A stretch of DNA of 64,000 bases from contig NZ_LQIT01000034.1 in the NCBI RefSeq assembly GCF_001499965.1, positions 142,015 through 206,014 on the forward strand. The letters are read 5' to 3'. Shown one piece after another: positions 35,908 through 45,503 of this stretch. The first letter of the stretch is position 1; each line of letters opens with the position of its first letter. Made by a program: the position numbers and the translations under genes. The notes under the pieces were generated by a model. That model made no database searches, was not told where the DNA came from, and saw only the letters and a program-made list of their open reading frames with translations. The stretch comes from Mycobacterium sp. GA-2829. GTDB taxonomy: Bacteria > Actinomycetota > Actinomycetes > Mycobacteriales > Mycobacteriaceae.

Positions 35908-37409
35908 CCACCAGCCGGTCGTACCCGCTACTCAGTGACATCCTCTCCACAGCCGTATCGCGTCACCCGGATAGGTCCGCAATCGTCGGTGACGGAGTGG
36001 ATGTCACCTACGGCGAACTCGATGAAAGGATCGGGCGCGCGGCTGGAGCGTTGGCGGCCGCCGGAGTCCGACGGGGCAGTCGCGTAGCCGTGCTGTCGAA
36101 GAACCACCCCGCCGTGGTCGAGATCTTCCTCGCCGCAGCGGTTCTCGGCGCGGTGATCGTACCGCTGAACCCACGGTCGGCGGCCAAGGATATCGCTTTC
36201 CAGATCACCGACGGCGATATCGGTTTCGCGCTGGTACACCGGGATGTCGAACCGCTCGCCCGCGACGGCCGGCTGTTGAACGGCACCACGTGGTTTTGTG
36301 GCGATCATTGGGACCGCGTCGTCCGAGTGAGCGACCCGTACCGGGGTGACCGTGGCTGTGCCGACGACGTCGTTCTGCAGCTCTACACGTCCGGCACCAC
36401 AGGCCGACCGAAGGGTTGCCTGCTCACTCAACGAGGCTGGCTGTCGAACATCAGCGCTTGGGCGCACGCCACGCACGCGTCGAATGACGATGTGGTGTGG
36501 CCGCTGCTTCCGCTGTTCCACGTTGCCGGCCTCCACTTCATGCTGACGACCCTCGCCACCGGCGGCACCTACGTCGTCGACGGACCGTGCCCGCCTGAGC
36601 GCTTCTGGGAGGTGGTGCGCGCCCGATCCGTGACGGTCACTTCGCTCTACCCGAATGCCACCGCCCTGGTAGATCATCCCGACTCGACCGCTTCGTCGGC
36701 GACCCTGCGCTTCGCGATCGCCAACGGCGATGCCGAGGACCTGGCTCGTGCGCTGCCGCACGTTCTTCTCGCAACCACCTATGGCTCAACGGAATTGGGC
36801 GGCATGTCACTTCTCGCAGTCGGCGAGGACCATCGCCGCGGCAATGCCGTGCTGGGGCGGCCACTCGTCGGCATCGGCGTCGCCGTGCTCGACGAGGACG
36901 ACCATCCCGTACCGACTGGGTCGACGGGTGAACTCTGCTTCCGCACACCGGCCGCCACGATCGGATACTGGAATCTGCCCGACGAGTCGACCGCCTTGGT
37001 GGAGAACGGTTGGTTGCACACGGGCGATCTCGGACGCGTCGACGACGACGGGGTGTTCTTCTTCGTCGATCGAAAGAAGGACATGGTCAAGCCGGGCGGC
37101 GAGAACGTGTACTCGATTGAAGTCGAAACGACGCTGTGCGCACATCCCGACGTCGCCGAGTGCGCCGTCATCGGCGTACCGGACGATCGCTGGGGCGAAG
37201 CAGTGAAAGCGGTTGTAGTAGCTCGGGCGCCGGTGACGGCCCAGGATCTCGACCGCTGGTGTATTGAACGCATGGCTGGCTACAAGCGGCCGCGCTGGTA
37301 TGAGTTCGCGGACCGATTGCCCCGCAACGCCACCACCAAGGTCGTCAAAACGGAACTGCGCCGGACTCACGATCCGAACACATCGGTTCGGTTGCCAGAG
37401 CGGTCGTGA
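35904..37409 (+). CDS. Acyl-CoA synthetase / class I adenylate-forming enzyme
   Basis: A 501-residue AMP-forming ligase. The P-loop is LYTSGTTGRPKG, followed by ATTYGSTELGGMS, HTGDLGRVDDDG and the hinge RKKDMVKPGGENVYSIEVE, with the terminal NATTKVVK lysine. The GTG start overlaps the previous stop (GTGA). It activates a carboxylic acid to a CoA thioester. Its position next to a mce locus suggests that it may act on an imported lipid, which is inference. Confidence 0.92.
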   Translation: MTTSRSYPLLSDILSTAVSRHPDRSAIVGDGVDVTYGELDERIGRAAGALAAAGVRRGSRVAVLSKNHPAVVEIFLAAAVLGAVIVPLNPRSAAKDIAFQITDGDIGFALVHRDVEPLARDGRLLNGTTWFCGDHWDRVVRVSDPYRGDRGCADDVVLQLYTSGTTGRPKGCLLTQRGWLSNISAWAHATHASNDDVVWPLLPLFHVAGLHFMLTTLATGGTYVVDGPCPPERFWEVVRARSVTVTSLYPNATALVDHPDSTASSATLRFAIANGDAEDLARALPHVLLATTYGSTELGGMSLLAVGEDHRRGNAVLGRPLVGIGVAVLDEDDHPVPTGSTGELCFRTPAATIGYWNLPDESTALVENGWLHTGDLGRVDDDGVFFFVDRKKDMVKPGGENVYSIEVETTLCAHPDVAECAVIGVPDDRWGEAVKAVVVARAPVTAQDLDRWCIERMAGYKRPRWYEFADRLPRNATTKVVKTELRRTHDPNTSVRLPERS

Positions 37410-37717
37410 GTAATCCGGGCATTTAATCTGGTTCAGCCAATCCCCAGGAGCGACTCAACCACAACGACCGAATGTACTGATGAGATGGACACTGGCGAAG
37501 CTGCTGCACCTTAACCAGTAACTCCATTCGATGACCGCTGCCGCTACCGAAGTGCGTGCGCGTCCAGTCCGACATTCGTACGCTCTGTAAACACCCGGCC
37601 TCCCACGACTGTCGGATAGACCGGGCAGGCGACTCCCTACTCGGTAACCCACGCACATGGGTGAGCGGGATCCCGGCCCCGCAACTCCCGGCTCATGCCG
37701 ACGGTCACCTATACCGT
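37410..37717. other. Intergenic region between convergent operons
   Basis: About 310 bp separating the ends of the acyl-CoA synthetase and mce operons. I saw neither a gene nor a clear hairpin terminator. Confidence 0.5.
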
Positions 37718-38479
37718 CTAGACGGGGTCGAATCCTGCTACCAACCAACGACCGTCGACCTTGTCGAGGGTCACTCGCACCACCGACGTGGTGTCGGTCG
37801 GCGGGTCCGCGCCGATCGTCGTCGTCTGATTGACATACACGACTAGCACCGCATGGTCGCGATCCGCTGATACCGGGGCGACGGCGGCGACTTTCGCGGT
37901 GGCTGAAATCTGGTCCTTCTTTGCCCCGGGAATCACCACGTCTCGCACGAGGGAACTGTATGACTCCCGGAACTGGTTGGTCATGAGCTTGCCCGCCGCG
38001 TCGAGCTGCGGCTCCACGCTTTCGGGACGGTAGGACAACATCGCAACCGCAGCTTCACGGGCGGCTTGGACGGACTCGACCCGCGCGACATTCTCGGCCC
38101 GACGGGTGGCGTCCTGCCACTTGGCGTATGCGCCGACGAGGGCCACGGCCATCACGAGCACCGGGAGGATCACATAGGCCACCGTGCGTACCCAGCGCCG
38201 CTCAGTCATCGGCGCCTTGGCCGCCGACGTGGGCTTCTCCGACGTGTCGTCGTCGACCTCGTCCTCCGCGGCGATGGTTGGTGCGTCAGCGGCGCTGACG
38301 TCGGCGGGGTTCACGGAATCGGTGTCCGAAGCACTGAGCTGGTCGACCCCTGATGGGGCGGCTGCATCGGCGCCTGTGCTGGTTGTGGCGTCATCGTCCG
38401 GTTCGGCGGGACCGGTCGACTCGACTGGTTTGCGTCGAGTCGGACGGTCATGGGTAAGTGCGCTCAGGGGTGATTTCAC
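37718..38479 (-). CDS. Mce-associated membrane protein
   Basis: A 253-residue protein of the mce-associated (Mas) type. A long acidic, Thr/Ala-rich cytoplasmic N-terminus (residues 1-100) precedes one membrane segment (AYVILPVLVMAVALVGAYA) and a periplasmic domain of about 130 residues with AVAMLSYRPESVEPQL and VVYVNQTTT. The GTG start overlaps the preceding stop (GTGA). Mas proteins stabilise Mce lipid-transport complexes. The mce operon ends here. Confidence 0.88.
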   Translation of the reverse strand: MKSPLSALTHDRPTRRKPVESTGPAEPDDDATTSTGADAAAPSGVDQLSASDTDSVNPADVSAADAPTIAAEDEVDDDTSEKPTSAAKAPMTERRWVRTVAYVILPVLVMAVALVGAYAKWQDATRRAENVARVESVQAAREAAVAMLSYRPESVEPQLDAAGKLMTNQFRESYSSLVRDVVIPGAKKDQISATAKVAAVAPVSADRDHAVLVVYVNQTTTIGADPPTDTTSVVRVTLDKVDGRWLVAGFDPV

Positions 38480-39153
38480 GGGACGAACTCCACGTTGGAG
38501 ACCTTGATCTCGTTGTCCTTCTCTTGCACGGTCAGTCTCATCCGCCACGACCGCAGCTGTTGCTCAGGCGCCTGAGCGGTGGCGGTCTTAACCTTCACCG
38601 CCACCAAAGCCTGTGCCTCGGTGCCCGATTCGGACTCGAGGGCCGCCTCGGTGATCGTTCCCTCCGACTTAGACTGCGCTTGTTTGACCACCTCGACGAA
38701 CGGTTGCGCCCGCTGGGCGAAGTCATCATGGAACGGCCCCGTGGCGCCGGCGAGGATGCGTTGGATGTCGGCGTCTGCCTGCTGCCAGTCGATCGTCGTG
38801 AGGTTGAGCGCTCCCTGCCGTGCCACCTGCAGAAACGCTTGACGGTCCTTTTCGGCATTCCGCGACTGATAGTTCTGATAGACCAGCCAACCACTGGTGA
38901 CGGTGACGGCCAACAGCAGGACGATCCCGACCGTTAGAGCGGCCGCGACCGAGGGCATAAACCTGCCGCGCCCACCGCTCCTCTGCGGAGGTTCCCCGTC
39001 CGTATCCCGCGGTTTCTCCGTGCGGGCAGCGGACGCCTCCGGCGCCGATGCGTTCGTGTCGGCGGCATCCTCGGCGTTCGCAGATTCTGCTGCCGCGTCT
39101 CTCGCACCGATTTCTTGTCCGTTGGTCGTCGCCTTGTCGTCGTCGGCTGTCAC
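38476..39153 (-). CDS. Mce-associated membrane protein
   Basis: A 225-residue Mas protein with the same layout as its neighbour: charged Ala/Glu-rich N-terminus, one membrane helix (AAALTVGIVLLLAVTVTSGW), then a periplasmic domain (FLQVARQGALNLTTIDWQQA; LAGATGPFHDDF). Starts with GTG overlapping the MceF stop. The two Mas proteins are probably paralogous and act with the Mce complex in the envelope. Confidence 0.88.
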   Translation of the reverse strand: MTADDDKATTNGQEIGARDAAAESANAEDAADTNASAPEASAARTEKPRDTDGEPPQRSGGRGRFMPSVAAALTVGIVLLLAVTVTSGWLVYQNYQSRNAEKDRQAFLQVARQGALNLTTIDWQQADADIQRILAGATGPFHDDFAQRAQPFVEVVKQAQSKSEGTITEAALESESGTEAQALVAVKVKTATAQAPEQQLRSWRMRLTVQEKDNEIKVSNVEFVP

Positions 39154-40604
39154 GGCGTGCCCTTTCGAGGGAGCATCATGTCTTGCAAGGTCTTCTCCTC
39201 TGCTGGCTTCGCCAGTTCGCTCTGGGTGTACACCCGGCCGTCGGGTGCGGTGTACATTCCCGTCGCGGGGTCGTACGGCACCACGGATATGGGCGGAAGT
39301 GCAGGATTGGGCCAGCTCGTCGAGGGCGGCACGTCCGGGCGAGCCTGGGGAATGTCCTGCCCTGACAGCGTAGCGTTCGGGTCACCCTTCCAGTTGAAAC
39401 CCTCGTTGAGGGGTACGTACTCTTCGTCGGAATTGCACATCTTCGCCGTCGGTGCGCGCTTACCGGGCTTCCGGACACACGGCGTGTTACGGACGCCACG
39501 AACATTGAACGCGGAATCCTGTGGCACCCGGCAGTAGAGGTCCTCCGCCGGGCGTTCGGGGGCATCGACCATCGACGGCGAACGCTGCTGGGATGCAGGC
39601 AAGTATCCGGTCCGGCATGGTGGCGGGAGGTTCAAGTTGAGATTGAACGTCGACCACAGGCCCCGATAGGGGAGATTCGAGTTCATATTCGGAACCGCCA
39701 AGGCAGTACCCCACGCGGCCCCTTGCGGCACTATGACCAGCAGCTGCTCGATACTCGCGTTGTACACCAACGCGAGATTGCCGGTGCTGACGAGATTGGC
39801 GAGCAGGATCGGCAGTGAGGGCTGGAAGCGGTCCAGCAGTTGTCGAACCGAATCGGCGGCAGGACCGCCGCGCTGTAGCAGCCCGCGCACCGCCCCGTCG
39901 TTGTTTTTCACCTGTCCGGTCACGTCGGCGAGACTCCCGGCCCAGCCGCTGATCGAGTCGGACGTTTCGATCTGTGTGTCGAGGATCGGCCTTGATCCGT
40001 CGATGAGGGCGGAGATCGACTGGAGCTCCTTTCGTGCGTCAGTCGCCAGCGCCGTGGAGCCCTTCACCAACCGGGAAAGATCAGGTCCCAGACCGCTGAA
40101 AGCCGTCGCGCTCTCATCGACGACGGTGCGGAGACTGTCTTGCGGGATGGCTTCCAGTCCGGCGTTGGTCTGGTCGAGCAGCGAGTTGATGTCCGGTGGC
40201 ACCGAGGTTCGACTCAGGGGGATGACGTCGCCGTCCTTCAATGGCGGCGCGTCCCCTTCAGGCAACAGCAGGACGAACTGCTCACCCACAGCCGACTGAC
40301 TGTGAACTTCAGCCCTGAGCTCGGACGGAATCTTGACGTCGGACCGCAAGTCCAACTTGGCCTCAACGCCGGTGTCGGTGAGGCGGACCTCCTTGACTCG
40401 GCCCACCTCGACACCGCGATACGTCACGTTGCCGCTCGCGTACAGACCTCCGGTCGACGGCAACTGCACCGTCACCGTGTACTGCCCGACGCCGAACAGC
40501 AGTGAGGGCAGTCGGATGTAGCCGAAGGCCATCACCGAGCCCGCCACGATCGCGACGACGGCGAAGATGGCGAGTTGGATCTTGATCTTCCGGGTGAGGC
40601 GCAT
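39150..40604 (-). CDS. MceF-type Mce family protein
   Basis: A 484-residue Mce/MlaD-domain protein, last of the six Mce subunits. One N-terminal membrane anchor (IQLAIFAVVAIVAGSVMAFG) is followed by the MCE domain (YTVTVQLPSTGGLYASGNV; GRVKEVRLTDTG) at residues 35-120. A long helical region then leads to a Cys-containing C-terminal part ending in a Pro-rich tail. It belongs to the hexameric tunnel that shuttles lipids across the periplasm. TAA-CCG-ATG spacing to mceE. Confidence 0.93.
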   Translation of the reverse strand: MRLTRKIKIQLAIFAVVAIVAGSVMAFGYIRLPSLLFGVGQYTVTVQLPSTGGLYASGNVTYRGVEVGRVKEVRLTDTGVEAKLDLRSDVKIPSELRAEVHSQSAVGEQFVLLLPEGDAPPLKDGDVIPLSRTSVPPDINSLLDQTNAGLEAIPQDSLRTVVDESATAFSGLGPDLSRLVKGSTALATDARKELQSISALIDGSRPILDTQIETSDSISGWAGSLADVTGQVKNNDGAVRGLLQRGGPAADSVRQLLDRFQPSLPILLANLVSTGNLALVYNASIEQLLVIVPQGAAWGTALAVPNMNSNLPYRGLWSTFNLNLNLPPPCRTGYLPASQQRSPSMVDAPERPAEDLYCRVPQDSAFNVRGVRNTPCVRKPGKRAPTAKMCNSDEEYVPLNEGFNWKGDPNATLSGQDIPQARPDVPPSTSWPNPALPPISVVPYDPATGMYTAPDGRVYTQSELAKPAEEKTLQDMMLPRKGTP

Positions 40605-40607
40605 CGG

Positions 40608-41741
40608 TTACCGTCCTTGATCAGCCTGGTACGGCACGACGAGTGGGTTGGCAGCGGTGTACGGGCTGGGCTGTTGCCCGATGGTGCGTCCCCACTGCAT
40701 CTCCAGCTCGGTCAGGTCGCCCTCGAAGCGAGTACCGGTGAAGAAGCTCTGGTCGAGCCGGCTGAGCGTCAGATCGAAGACGCCGGTGAGGTTCGCATAG
40801 TCGCCGCGGACCCAGTTCCGGACGCCAGGGCGGTACCAGGGGTAGGTCGCGAGGTAATCGAACGACCGCGTCAAAGCCGGCCCGGCGTTGGCCAGGGACT
40901 CGAGTATGGGACCGACGTTCTTCAACTCGTTGACCAGGCTCTCCTTGGTCTGGTTGACCGAATCGGCCGTCACCGCACTGAATTTTCCGAGTTTGTCCAG
41001 TGCGTCGACGAGGTGACCTCGCTGCTCGTTGAGCACGTTGAGGGCGTCGGGAATGGTGTCGATCGCACGGTCGAGGATCGGTTCCTGCGCGGCGAACTGG
41101 CCTGAAAGCCGGTTGAGGCTGTCGGTGGCGGCGATGATGTCGTCGGTCTGCTCCCGCAGATGTCCGATGAACGCGTCGATTTGGTCGATCAGCTTTCGAA
41201 CATCGGTCTCTCGCCCGTCGAACGCGACGCTGAGCGCTTTGGTGATTTCCTGGACTTGGCCCAGCCCGCCTCCGTTGAGCAACAGTGAGACCGCGGACAG
41301 CGTCTGCTCGGTTGTCGGATAGCTGTTTCCGGACGACAGGGGGATCAGGGACCCCTCGTGCAACTTCCCCTCGGGTGGAACATCTTTCGGCGGAGACAGC
41401 TCGACATGCAACGACCCCAGGAGGCTCGTCTGGCCGACGGTGGCGATGCTATTGGCGGGCAGATCGACATTGCCGTCGAGAGCGATGGTGACCAACGCAT
41501 GCCAACTCTGACGCTCGATCTTGGTGATGTTGCCCACGGTCACATCGCCGACCCGTACACGCGAGTTCTGCTGGATGTTGGTCACATCGGGCAACTGCGC
41601 CTGAATTGTGTAGGAGTCACCCTCGCCGCCCGCGGTTCCTGGCAGGGGCAGTGAGTTCGCGCCGCGCCAGTCGCATCCCGCGCTCAACAGCACGGCGGTG
41701 CCGACGACGGAGCTGACCGCTGCGCGTGCGATTTCCCTCAC
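40608..41741 (-). CDS. MceE-type Mce family lipoprotein
   Basis: A 377-residue Mce subunit with a lipoprotein signal: VREIARAAVSSVVGTAVLLS, then AGC as lipobox cysteine, as usual for MceE. The MCE domain follows (YTIQAQLPDVTNIQQNSRV; VGNITKIERQ), then helical repeats. The GTG at 41741 overlaps the MceD stop and has GGGAGGG upstream; the longer open frame is not used. Confidence 0.92.
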   Translation of the reverse strand: MREIARAAVSSVVGTAVLLSAGCDWRGANSLPLPGTAGGEGDSYTIQAQLPDVTNIQQNSRVRVGDVTVGNITKIERQSWHALVTIALDGNVDLPANSIATVGQTSLLGSLHVELSPPKDVPPEGKLHEGSLIPLSSGNSYPTTEQTLSAVSLLLNGGGLGQVQEITKALSVAFDGRETDVRKLIDQIDAFIGHLREQTDDIIAATDSLNRLSGQFAAQEPILDRAIDTIPDALNVLNEQRGHLVDALDKLGKFSAVTADSVNQTKESLVNELKNVGPILESLANAGPALTRSFDYLATYPWYRPGVRNWVRGDYANLTGVFDLTLSRLDQSFFTGTRFEGDLTELEMQWGRTIGQQPSPYTAANPLVVPYQADQGR

Positions 41742-43075
41742 GGTGTCCCTCCCGTCGGCAGGAGCATCCCCTGCAGCCCCTGGCTGGGATCGGCCTGCGT
41801 CGGATCCGGCGGAAGTGCCGCGCCCGGAGCCTCTGCGCCGGGGGCTTCTGCGGCTAGCGCAGGCCCGTCGGGCGGAGTCGCTCCCTGCGCAGGCGCCGGC
41901 GGCGGAATGTAATCCGGCCGCATCCAATCCTCGCTGTAGGTGATCTCATTCGGCCGCGCTTGGGCGCCGACGAAGAGGTTCTCCCCCAGTGGCGGGAAGT
42001 TGTAGGACCGGTTCTTCAGAATGGGCGCCAGATACTGCACGCACAACTTGGCCGCCTGTTCGGCGCCCAGTCGTGATGCAGCTTGAATGGCGCCGCACAG
42101 GAACGTGATCGGGTCGGAGAAGTTCGCCAGCACGATCGCACCCGATATGGCCTGCTGCGCAGGCTGAAAGATGTTCACGAAGTTCACGAACAGCGTCGGA
42201 CCGATGTGTAACAGCTGTTCGACGTCGTCGATGCTGTTGTTCAGCGCGGTGGTGACGGACGCGAGCTTGTCGCTCGACGTGCCGATCGTCTCCCTGTGGT
42301 CGTCGGCGAATTGCTGGACGTCTCCAACGACGTCGTTCATCGCGGCGAGTGCATTGCCGACCTCGTTGTTGCTGTTGGAGACCAACGAGGTCACCGTTGA
42401 CAGGTTCTGATTGAGACCGCGCAGCACTTCGGTGCTGTCGCGCAGAGCCGTCACGACGAGGGCGAGGTTCTTCACCGTCGAGAAGAGGTCGTCGCTGTGA
42501 TCGCCGAGAGCGGAGAACGCCTGCGACATCCGGATGATCGTCTCGCGGATATTGGCGCCCTCACCGCGCAGATTGTTCGCCGAGGTGTTGATGAACGCGC
42601 CCAGGGTGCTGACCCCGCCGGCAGCGGTCGGCTGCAGCGCGGTGGTGAGTTTCTCCAGCTGCTGCCGGAACTCGTCGTATTCGACCGGCACCGCGGTGCG
42701 GTCCTGGGGAATCACAGCGTCGTTGACCATTTTGGGACCGCCGGTATAGGCGGGGGTGAGTTGGATCGCCCGTGACGTCACCAGCGACGGGGACAGAATG
42801 ACCGCTTTGGCGTCCGCAGGAATCGGATATTTGCTGTCGATCCAGAACGTCACCTTCACCCGCTGCGGCTGCGGTTCGATCTGTTCGATCTTGCCGATGC
42901 GCACGCCCAGCAGCCGCACTTCATCCCCGGCGAACAACCCGTTCGTATTGGCGAAATACGCCGTGAGATGGGTGCGGTCGGCGCCGTCACGGACGCGGAC
43001 CACCGTGAACGTGGCACCGATGAGAACTGCGACCAAGAGCACGGCCACACCGAGGCGAGCTCTGTTCCTGGTCAT
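41738..43075 (-). CDS. MceD-type Mce family protein
   Basis: A 445-residue Mce subunit: N-terminal membrane anchor (LGVAVLLVAVLIGATFTVVR), MCE domain (LTAYFANTNGLFAGDEVRLL; IGKIEQIEPQPQ), long helical region and an Ala/Pro-rich C-terminal tail of about 60 residues. Its ATG overlaps the MceC stop by one base (TGATG). Confidence 0.92.
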   Translation of the reverse strand: MTRNRARLGVAVLLVAVLIGATFTVVRVRDGADRTHLTAYFANTNGLFAGDEVRLLGVRIGKIEQIEPQPQRVKVTFWIDSKYPIPADAKAVILSPSLVTSRAIQLTPAYTGGPKMVNDAVIPQDRTAVPVEYDEFRQQLEKLTTALQPTAAGGVSTLGAFINTSANNLRGEGANIRETIIRMSQAFSALGDHSDDLFSTVKNLALVVTALRDSTEVLRGLNQNLSTVTSLVSNSNNEVGNALAAMNDVVGDVQQFADDHRETIGTSSDKLASVTTALNNSIDDVEQLLHIGPTLFVNFVNIFQPAQQAISGAIVLANFSDPITFLCGAIQAASRLGAEQAAKLCVQYLAPILKNRSYNFPPLGENLFVGAQARPNEITYSEDWMRPDYIPPPAPAQGATPPDGPALAAEAPGAEAPGAALPPDPTQADPSQGLQGMLLPTGGTP

Positions 43076-44445
43076 CAGGGGGCTCCGTTCGTCGATGCCT
43101 GATCAGGCCCGGGAAGTTGTGTGGGCGGGGCATAGGGATCCACCGTCGGCGGTGTGGTGGGTTCTGCACCCGCCAACCCGGGAGCGGGCAGTGCGGGGGG
43201 CCCCGGCGGGGGACCTCCCGGCGCCGGTGCCGGCGGTGGCTCCCGGTACGGATAGCAACCGGGGCCCGGCGCGGGCGCACCGGGAGCACCGCACTGCTGG
43301 TCGCCGGGATTGCCGGTGATCGCATCAGGGATCGTCAGACGCGGGTCTCCGCCTTGACCGGTGCGCGGCATCGGCATCGGCAACGCCGGGGTCGCCTTCT
43401 GGCCGGTCTGCGGGTCGGTGCGCTGCGAGGGCAGCACCGTGCTCGGATCCAGACCGAGGTCGGAGAACGCGGCCTCGACGAACGGCTGGACGAACTGTCC
43501 GGGCAGCAGGTTCGCGAGATAGGCCTTGAAGAACGGGCCGGATCCCACCGACTCGCCCAGCGACATCGCGTAGGCGTTGAGGTATTTCAGGCTCTTCCGG
43601 ATGTCGTCGCGGTGGTCATCGAGCAAGGTCAGCACCACGTTGAGCTTTTCGAGCGCCGGCTTGAGTGTCTCGCGGTTGTCCCCGATGAAATCCTTGAGCT
43701 GCATACTGACCGCGGTGATGTTCGAGGAGATCTGATCGAGCGCGGCGCTCTGCGAGCTCAGTTGAACCAGCAGCGCGTTGGTGTCGGCGACGAGTCCGAC
43801 GATCTGCCCGCTGCGCTTGCCGAGCACGTCGCTGAACCGTCGGGCACGCTCGAGCAACTCGCGGAGTTGCTTGTCGCGAACGCCGAGCGTCTCGGAAAAG
43901 CGTCCCAGGCCCTCTACGGCCACCTTCAGGTCTGGCGGTGTGTTCGCGAACGTTTCAGCGAGCGTGGCGAGCGAAGTCGACAGTTCGTCGGTGTTCAATC
44001 CGCTGATCGTCGTGGTCAGGTCACCGAGTGCGTCAGGCAACTGATAGGGCGACGTGGTGCGCTCCTCGGGGATGGGACCCGACAGCTGCCCCTCACCTCG
44101 TGGCATCACTTCGAGGATCTTCGCACCGAGCAGTGTCCTCGTCTTGATCGCCGCTTCAGTGCGATCGCCGAGGCGCAGACCTCCGTCGATCTTGAAGGTC
44201 ACGCGCACGCGCGGACCATCGAGGTCGACACTGCTGACCTGCCCGACCCGCATGCCCGACGCCTGTACCGGCGAATCGGCGCCGAGCCCGCCCGCCTCGG
44301 CGAAATACGCGGTGTAGCTCTTGCCGCGGTCGACGAACGGCAGCTTGTCGAAATACAGCGCACCGAGCACCAACGCGGCGGTAATACCGATACCGACGAC
44401 ACCGAGGAGAAGTGGGTCTCGTTCGAAGAGGGACGGCTTTCTCAT
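43075..44445 (-). CDS. MceC-type Mce family protein
   Basis: A 456-residue Mce subunit with N-terminal anchor (LLLGVVGIGITAALVLGALY), MCE domain (YTAYFAEAGGLGADSPVQAS; VGQVSSVDLDG) and an unusually Pro-rich tail (about the last 100 residues). The ATG at 44445 overlaps the MceB stop as ATGA; ATG 44457 is an alternative that lacks good spacing. Confidence 0.92.
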   Translation of the reverse strand: MRKPSLFERDPLLLGVVGIGITAALVLGALYFDKLPFVDRGKSYTAYFAEAGGLGADSPVQASGMRVGQVSSVDLDGPRVRVTFKIDGGLRLGDRTEAAIKTRTLLGAKILEVMPRGEGQLSGPIPEERTTSPYQLPDALGDLTTTISGLNTDELSTSLATLAETFANTPPDLKVAVEGLGRFSETLGVRDKQLRELLERARRFSDVLGKRSGQIVGLVADTNALLVQLSSQSAALDQISSNITAVSMQLKDFIGDNRETLKPALEKLNVVLTLLDDHRDDIRKSLKYLNAYAMSLGESVGSGPFFKAYLANLLPGQFVQPFVEAAFSDLGLDPSTVLPSQRTDPQTGQKATPALPMPMPRTGQGGDPRLTIPDAITGNPGDQQCGAPGAPAPGPGCYPYREPPPAPAPGGPPPGPPALPAPGLAGAEPTTPPTVDPYAPPTQLPGPDQASTNGAP

Positions 44446-45470
44446 TTGGGTGTGCATCTCCCTGTCGACTGGCCGGCCAGCTTGATGAACACCGGTTGGC
44501 CCCCCTTGCCGTTGACCTTGATGATCAGGTCGCACAGATAGAAGGCGAAGTAGTCGCCGTACAGGCCGAGTCGCGACAGCGCCTTGTAGTCATCGGGCAA
44601 CGTCGCCAGCACGTTGTCGACATAGTCACGATCGTCGGCGACGATGCCGGCGGTCCGGTCTGTTTCATGCACCACCTTCTGCAGTGGCTTCCGTGCCGCG
44701 GACAGCAGATCGGCGACCGAGCCCGCCGCAGCGTTGGTGTAGGCGACTGAATTGCTGATGTCGACCTTGCGGTCGGCTAGGCCGCGGATGAGTTGAGAGA
44801 GTGCGTCGACCGCCTTGCCGAACTTGTCGCCCTGCTGGCTCAAGGTGCCGAGCACAACGTTCAGATTGGTGATCACTTCACCGATGAGCTGATCGCGGTC
44901 TGCCAGTGTAGAAGTGAACACGGCGGTCTGCCCGAGCACAGAACTGATCGTCGCCCCCTGTCCCTGAAAGGCCTGGATCAGCTGACTCGACAGTGCGTTG
45001 ATCTGGTCGGGGTCGAGCGCCTGGAACAGCGGGCGGAACCCACCGATCAGGGCGTCGAGGTCCAGTGCGGGAGAGGTGCGCGACGTGGGGATGGTGCCGT
45101 CGACGGGAAGCCGCAACGGTGAGCCGGCACCTTCCTCGAGCGCGAGATAGCGATCACCGATCAAGTTGTCGTAACGGATACTCGCCCGGCTGCCCTCGGT
45201 GAGCACCAGCGAATCGTCGGTGCTGAAACGAACCTTGACCGTGGAGTCGCTCTGCAGGGCCATGCTCTTGACCTTGCCGACCTCAACGCCGGCGATGCGC
45301 ACGAAATCACCGGGGTTCAAACCGGTCACCGAGGTGAAGACGGCGTTGTACGTCGTCTCCTTCTGGAATCGCAACTGGGCGAATACGGCGAGGAGCGCGA
45401 AGAGGCCCAGCAGGCACACCACCACGAAGGCGGTGAGGCGCACGACGGCACCACCGAGGTTGTCTCTCAT
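44442..45470 (-). CDS. MceB-type Mce family protein
   Basis: A 342-residue Mce subunit, short as is usual for MceB. It has an anchor (LTAFVVVCLLGLFALLAVFA), MCE domain (YNAVFTSVTGLNPGDFVRIA; VGKVKSMALQ) and helical C-terminal part with a terminal CTPK. It begins 33 bp after MceA, with AAAGGGG upstream. Confidence 0.93.
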   Translation of the reverse strand: MRDNLGGAVVRLTAFVVVCLLGLFALLAVFAQLRFQKETTYNAVFTSVTGLNPGDFVRIAGVEVGKVKSMALQSDSTVKVRFSTDDSLVLTEGSRASIRYDNLIGDRYLALEEGAGSPLRLPVDGTIPTSRTSPALDLDALIGGFRPLFQALDPDQINALSSQLIQAFQGQGATISSVLGQTAVFTSTLADRDQLIGEVITNLNVVLGTLSQQGDKFGKAVDALSQLIRGLADRKVDISNSVAYTNAAAGSVADLLSAARKPLQKVVHETDRTAGIVADDRDYVDNVLATLPDDYKALSRLGLYGDYFAFYLCDLIIKVNGKGGQPVFIKLAGQSTGRCTPK

Positions 45471-45503
45471 AGCTTTCTCACCCCTTTCGAAACGAGCTGA
45501 AGA